Below, piece after piece: positions 59,885-64,000 of a stretch of 64,000 nucleotides of DNA (position 1 is its first letter; every line of letters starts with the position of its first letter). Source of the DNA: Delphinus delphis. Lineage: Eukaryota > Chordata > Mammalia > Artiodactyla > Delphinidae. The notes beneath the pieces were generated by a model, which was not told the origin of the DNA, did not search any database, and was given only the letters and a program-made list of their open reading frames with translations. A program made the translations under genes and the position numbers. The DNA lies in the NCBI RefSeq assembly GCF_949987515.2, contig NC_082698.1, positions 26,750,070 through 26,814,069 of the forward strand, given 5' to 3'.

Positions 59885-60689
59885 AAAAGATGCTCAACAT
59901 TATTAACATTAGGGATATAAAATTAAGATCACAATGCAGTACAATGACACACTTATTAGAAGGATTCAAAAAAGACTGTACTAAGTATTGGTGAGGATAT
60001 GGAGTAACTGGAACTCTCATGCACAGTTGTACTACCATGTTAAACTGTACAATGCTTTGGAAAACAGTTTGGCAGTTGCTAAAAATATTAATAATATACT
60101 TACCATGTGACCTAGCCATTCTGTTTCTAGGATTTATCCCAGAGAAATGAAAATATATGTTCATACAAAGACTTGTACATAAATGTTTATAGAAACTTTA
60201 TTTGTAATAGGCCCAAACTGGAAATAACCTAAATTTTCATCAATTAGCAAATGGATAAATAAATTTTGGTATAACCATACAATGGGATACTCCTCAGCAA
60301 TTTTCAAAAAGGAAAATTGCTCTATATGAACAACATGGGTGAATCTCAAAATAATTATGCTTTGTGAAATGAAACAGGCAAAAAAGAGTACATACTGTTA
60401 TGATTACATTCATAAAACACTAGAAAATGTAAACTAATCAATACTGACAGAAAGAAGATCCGTGGCTGCCTGGGGATAGGAGCAAGGAAAAGTGGGGTGG
60501 GATGGGAAGGAGGGATTACTATGTAATAGGGGGCATAAGGATATGTTCATTATTTGGCTGAAGTGATGTTTTCACTGTTTTGTACACACGTCAAAATTTA
60601 GCAAGTTGTATACTTAAATATGCTCATGTTATTGTATGTCTATTATACCACAATAAATGTTTTTAAAAACTTAGTAAGACAACTCAATA

Positions 60690-61465
60690 AATAAATGAGG
60701 ATGAGATGTGAAGACACTTCAAAAGAAGCACATGAAAAGATGTTCTATACCATTAGCTATCACAGAAATGTAAATTAAAACTACAACCACTACACACCTA
60801 CTCAAATGGCTGTAATGTTTTTAAAAACTGACAACACCAAGTCCTGTCAAGGATGTGGTAAAATTGGACATTCACACATTGTTTAGTGGAAATGTAAAAT
60901 GGTTTGCATTCGCAAACTCCCAAAATGCTACTTTGGGAAACAGGTTGGTAGTTTCTTTTAAATTTAAATATATATTCAGAAATCATACTCCTAGGTATTT
61001 ACCCAAGAGAAATGAAAGAAAAAAATGTATATACAAAAGCCTGTATGGGAATGTTTTCAGTATCACCAAAGACTGAAAACATTCCACATGTCCTTAAACT
61101 GGTGAATGAATAAAGAAATTAGTTCATCCATACAATGGAATACCACTCAGCAATAAAAAGGAACAAAGTATTAACACATGCAACAATGTGGATGAATCTC
61201 AAAAGAAGTGAAAAAAGCCAAGTGCAAAAAGCTACATAAATATGATTTAATTTATATGACACTCATAGCAAAACTATAGGGACAGTTGCTAGGGGTTGAG
61301 GAGAGGGGATTAATATGAAGGGGTATCATTTTTGGGGTGATGGAAATGTTCTATATCTTGACTGTGGTGTTTACACAATTGCAAAATTCATAGAAGTACA
61401 CTAAAAAAGGGACAAATTTTGCTGTATGTAAATTATACTTCAAAAATCAAATGAATTAAAGTACA
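60690..61465 (+). mobile_element. Second LINE-1 3' fragment, plus strand
   Basis: Repeats the 3' L1 text already seen at 59900-60660, beginning 'acttcaaaagaagcacatga' and ending 'aatttatatgacactcat' and 'gtggtgtttacacaattgc'. Two adjacent copies in tandem, diverged from each other, so two insertions or an old local duplication. Confidence 0.8.
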
Positions 61466-61989
61466 CACTTTAAAAAACCATGTGTGAAACATGCAGGTAA
61501 AGCAGGTCTGGTGCTATAAGAATGAGCTTTAAATCCAACAAGGGAGACAAAGAAATGCATCTCCCTCTTCTCCAAAGCAGAGGCTGCCTAAATGTTGAGA
61601 GTCAGGATTCAGAACACTGGGCTTCAAATGCTTGCTCTCATCTTTTCCCTGAATTGTGCAAAAGATTTGTCCTCCCTGGTGCCCCACCTAATCTTTTTCT
61701 AGTGGAAGCAGCTTTCAAACCTTAAGCCATTTTCTGATCTGGGCCTTTGGCTAACACCACGATAAAGAACTTGGTGCTTTTGAGGTGACATTCTTCCTTC
61801 TATGTCACTTCTTTGCCCAAATATCAAGATGTTTGGGCAAGGGGGTATATTAGTATAAAAGAGACGAGATTTAAATTGCTGCAGGCGGCATGCCTTAAAC
61901 AGGAAGCGTAACTCAGGGGCTGACCAGGGGGTTCACACAGACTCCCCTGGCACTTTTTGCAGGCACAGGTGTGCAGGTCCTCAGATTCT

Positions 61990-62200
61990 GGACAGGTTCC
62001 AATTGAGTAATTATGTTCTCTCTCCCTAAGTACCCCCTACTGTTTCTGGCGGATAGAGAATTCTTATTCACTTCCTGTACTAAACTGTGTAGAGCTGCCG
62101 TGCAGCTGTTGAACAGCTGCCACATTCTTCTCCATATACAGTCTCTAAAGCACTTTTGGATGAAAGGCAGCTATATAAACATATTTTATTGTCATGTATT
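61990..62200 (-). repeat. Ancient dispersed repeat, copy B (homologous to 9774-9990)
   Basis: Contains 'ccctaagtaccccctac', 'gagaattcttattcacttcc', 'gctgttgaacagctgccac' and 'gcacttttggatgaaaggc', matching copy A in the same order and spacing. It lies 130 bases downstream (minus strand) of the BTRC penultimate exon. The family name is unknown to me. Confidence 0.55.
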
Positions 62201-62333
62201 GGTTGCCTTTCCACTTAGTAGTAGGCTTTGTGAAGTTCCAACTATCAAATCCAGCTCTGTATTCCACAGCACATCAATGTTAATTTCTTTCCCTTCCTGC
62301 TCCCCAAACCCCTCTAAACAATAAGGCTCTTAC

Positions 62334-62412
62334 CACAAGGGTCCGTAGACAGAGAGTTCCTGCAGGAGCACGGGGGTCCAAAGCAGCTACAAGATCCCAC
62401 ACCTTAATTTTT
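62334..62412 (-). CDS. BTRC: BTRC penultimate coding exon
   Basis: Acceptor gatctttag, donor gtg|gtaaga. One incoming base, then 26 codons: [20 protein letters not shown] followed by CLRTLV. This is the end of WD40 blade 6, including its KVWDL, and the extended loop specific to beta-TrCP. The phases join exactly to the last exon (LRTLV-EHSGRV). Confidence 0.96.
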
Positions 62413-64000
62413 CTAAAGATCAAAAAGGGGACAAAAATCTTAGTTAAAAGCAAAATTAAGGGAACACAGGAAGAACAGTAAAAAGTCACGGCAATAAATA
62501 TGTACGGCGAAGATAGTTTATAAGTGCAGCTCACAGAAATATACAAAAACTTTTTTGTTTTGGAGACTCAGTCCTTGCATTCATTCTTAAAAGTGGAAAA
62601 TGTACGTGATTAACCTAAAAACGAGAAACAGGTTAGCTTTAACCAAACTGAAGAGAGTGAATGGTAAAGTTACACCATACTTTGGGCCAAAAGGAGTTCT
62701 TATATCGATACATTAGAACTCTTAATGATAGAAGAGATCACTTAGACCTAGAAACCTATAACTCTGAGGCATCTTCTTTCTGGTCAATTCTAAGAATGGC
62801 TCACGTCACACATATCAGAGGACTGGGGTCCATTTAAGAGCTCTGGAGTTGATATAAGCAAATCCTCATATTTTGATTTAAATAAGAAAAGTATAGCTCT
62901 TCTATAAATCAAGTATAGGTCATGTCTCCTCAAGGTAAGTATTAACAACAGAAAAAACCCAAGAAAAGTGGGTATAGATCAAAACCAGGGCAATGAGAAA
63001 ATACAACCTTGGACTTATCTGGAACATGTCATCATACCCTGAACAATTTCCCAAGGGTAGAACAGTGATGGCTGACTCAAAGCAGAGGAAGTGGGTCTCT
63101 TAACACTTACTGCTGCTGCTTGAGTTGTCTTAATATATCAGTATAGCCAGCTCATAAACTAAGATAATGTTGTAAGTTAGTTTCTGATATTTACAAAAGC
63201 TGCCAGGGACCTCCTTGGTGGTCCAGTGATTAAGACTCTGTACTCCCAAGGCAGGGGGCCTGGGTTCCATCCCTGGTTAGGGAACTAGATCCCACATGCC
63301 ACAACTAAAAAGATCCCACGTGCTGCAACTAAGACCCGGTGGAGCTAAATAAATAAATATAAAAATAAAATAAAATAAAATAAAAAGCTGCCAATATTTG
63401 AACTGTGACCTTCTATTTCCCCAAATCAGGCACCTTGATGAGGAGAAATGATAGAGAGCACTTCATAAGTGAATACACTTTTGTAAGAATTTACTATGTG
63501 CTTATTAGCATTGCTGGACATGGGATCTATCCACAACATGAATGGACTCTATGACCATTCGAAATCAGACTAAAGGAAAGTAAAGATTACTTAACTCATT
63601 GTGACTGAAATGCTAGAAGTGAGGACAAGAGGGCTGTACTTTTAGGAATCACTAAGAGGGATAAAAATTCAAGACTGTACCATACTAAGCGCCACCCCAC
63701 CCTCAAGATATTGCCCTCCAACGTTTCAGCTTTATTAATAAGTCACTATTTTATATTCATATCCTGATATAGTGGGTTTACCCAGTTCTTTGCTTTATAC
63801 GGCAAAATGGATAAATATATAACCAAAAAGCCAAAATATTAATGAAATTCATGAGCAAACAAGTACAATTAAATGATTGGGAAGCATATTTTAGAAAAGA
63901 GTAAACAAAGGAGAGGTGAATATATGGATTAGACACAAGAAATATTGTATCAGATTTTTTCTGTGATATCTATAATCTTTTAGAGACAAGGAAAGGTTAT
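62413..64000. other. BTRC intron (partial), with one SINE
   Basis: AT-rich unique sequence and a CHR SINE (63206-63382). The preceding BTRC WD40 exon was looked for and not found, so it lies further right. Confidence 0.7.
63206..63382 (+). mobile_element. CHR-type SINE, short form, with target-site duplication
   Basis: Begins 'gggacctccttggtggtcca', has 'ggttccatccctgg' as B-box region and ends with (ataaa)n. Flanked by the 11-base duplication aaaagctgcca at 63195-63205 and 63383-63393. Older than the copy at 57.9 kb. Confidence 0.93.

Larger units (their letters stand above)
57760..60665 (+). mobile_element. Older LINE-1, plus strand, with nested SINEs
   Basis: Sense-strand L1 ORF2 text and 3' region: 'gaaaaccatatggtcacctc', 'aaagctgcagtaaccaagat', 'acccacacatatatggtcaa', and 'tgtacacacgtcaaaattta' with 'caataaatgtttttaaaaac' at the end. 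The CHR SINEs at 57878-58089 and 59498-59884 lie inside it. Many stops, so not coding. Confidence 0.85.
56321..62333. other. BTRC last intron: nested L1 and SINE insertions
   Basis: Contains a minus-strand L1 remnant split by a microsatellite (56850-57700), plus-strand L1 material (57760-61480), two CHR SINEs with target-site duplications, and an ancient repeat copy at about 61990-62200. Unique AT-rich DNA at 56330-56840 and 61490-61990. No other exon was recognised. Confidence 0.8.
49426..62412 (-). other. BTRC: BTRC gene, 3' end (last two coding exons, last intron, 3' UTR)
   Basis: The two minus-strand exons encode the last about 79 residues of beta-TrCP1, the F-box/WD40 substrate receptor of the SCF ubiquitin ligase that binds phosphorylated DSGxxS degrons in beta-catenin, IkappaB and others. 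The tail [20 protein letters not shown] distinguishes BTRC from its paralogue FBXW11, whose tail has a different lead-in before RSPSRTY. Position next to POLL agrees with the human order. The earlier exons (WD40 blades 1-6 and the F-box) were looked for up to 64000 and not seen, so they lie right of the window. The 3' end is uncertain: minus-strand AATAAA signals occur near 51330-51345, and ATTAAA at 49442-49447. Confidence 0.93.

Noticed and set aside
56159..62412. Paralogue FBXW11 instead of BTRC
   Set aside because: The tail [17 protein letters not shown] fits BTRC and the neighbour POLL fits the BTRC locus.

Overview
This is nuclear DNA from a placental mammal, most likely a cetacean. It holds split genes with GT-AG introns, CpG islands, LINE-1 and L2/MIR relics, and several tRNA-derived SINEs of the CHR type that whales share with hippos and ruminants (head 'cttccctggtggcgcagtgg'). 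Two of these belong to the long form that carries 'gagcggctgggcccgtgagcc'-like or repeated 'gagcc' modules. I saw no Bov-A, Bov-tA or BovB elements, which would be expected in 64 kb of ruminant DNA. The species call is an inference.

Layout, left to right. (1) About 1-21.0 kb is DPCD on the minus strand. Exons 1-4 are in the window (20909-20972, 12491-12571, 6744-6868, 6266-6399) and give residues 1-134 of about 203; the rest lies beyond the left edge. Intron 1 carries a 3.8 kb 5'-truncated L1 in the orientation opposite to DPCD. Intron 2 carries two stretches that look like conserved regulatory DNA. (2) About 20.97-21.13 kb is a compact bidirectional promoter with paired ETS sites, a CCAAT box and a near-perfect RFX X-box. 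(3) About 21.1-29.3 kb is POLL (DNA polymerase lambda) on the plus strand. All eight coding exons are present, they join in frame to 575 codons plus stop, and every catalytic residue known for the human enzyme is in place at the same number. (4) About 29.3-49.4 kb has no recognisable protein gene. It holds two MaLR-type LTR relics, an orphan CpG island with an exact CTCF core, a second CpG-rich island, one CHR SINE and a series of AT-rich, homeodomain-site-rich blocks in otherwise GC-rich DNA. These look like an enhancer array. (5) About 49.4-64 kb is the 3' end of BTRC (beta-TrCP1) on the minus strand: the last two coding exons (62334-62412, 56159-56320), a long 3' untranslated region with an uncertain end, and a repeat-rich last intron.

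Gene order DPCD - POLL - BTRC, with DPCD and POLL head to head and POLL and BTRC tail to tail, is the order known from human 10q24, the split-hand/foot 3 (SHFM3) region between LBX1 and FGF8. The genes are not a pathway: DPCD is a cilium-linked protein, POLL repairs DNA, BTRC is a ubiquitin-ligase receptor. Their common interest is regulatory, because the neighbourhood is known for long-range developmental enhancers. The most notable observations are the enhancer-like blocks between POLL and BTRC, the X-box/ETS promoter, the orphan CTCF/CpG island, a mariner MITE hairpin with the miR-2284/2285 seed arrangement, a degenerate TTAGGG-like repeat inside a POLL intron, and two unassigned plus-strand reading frames opposite the BTRC 3' end.
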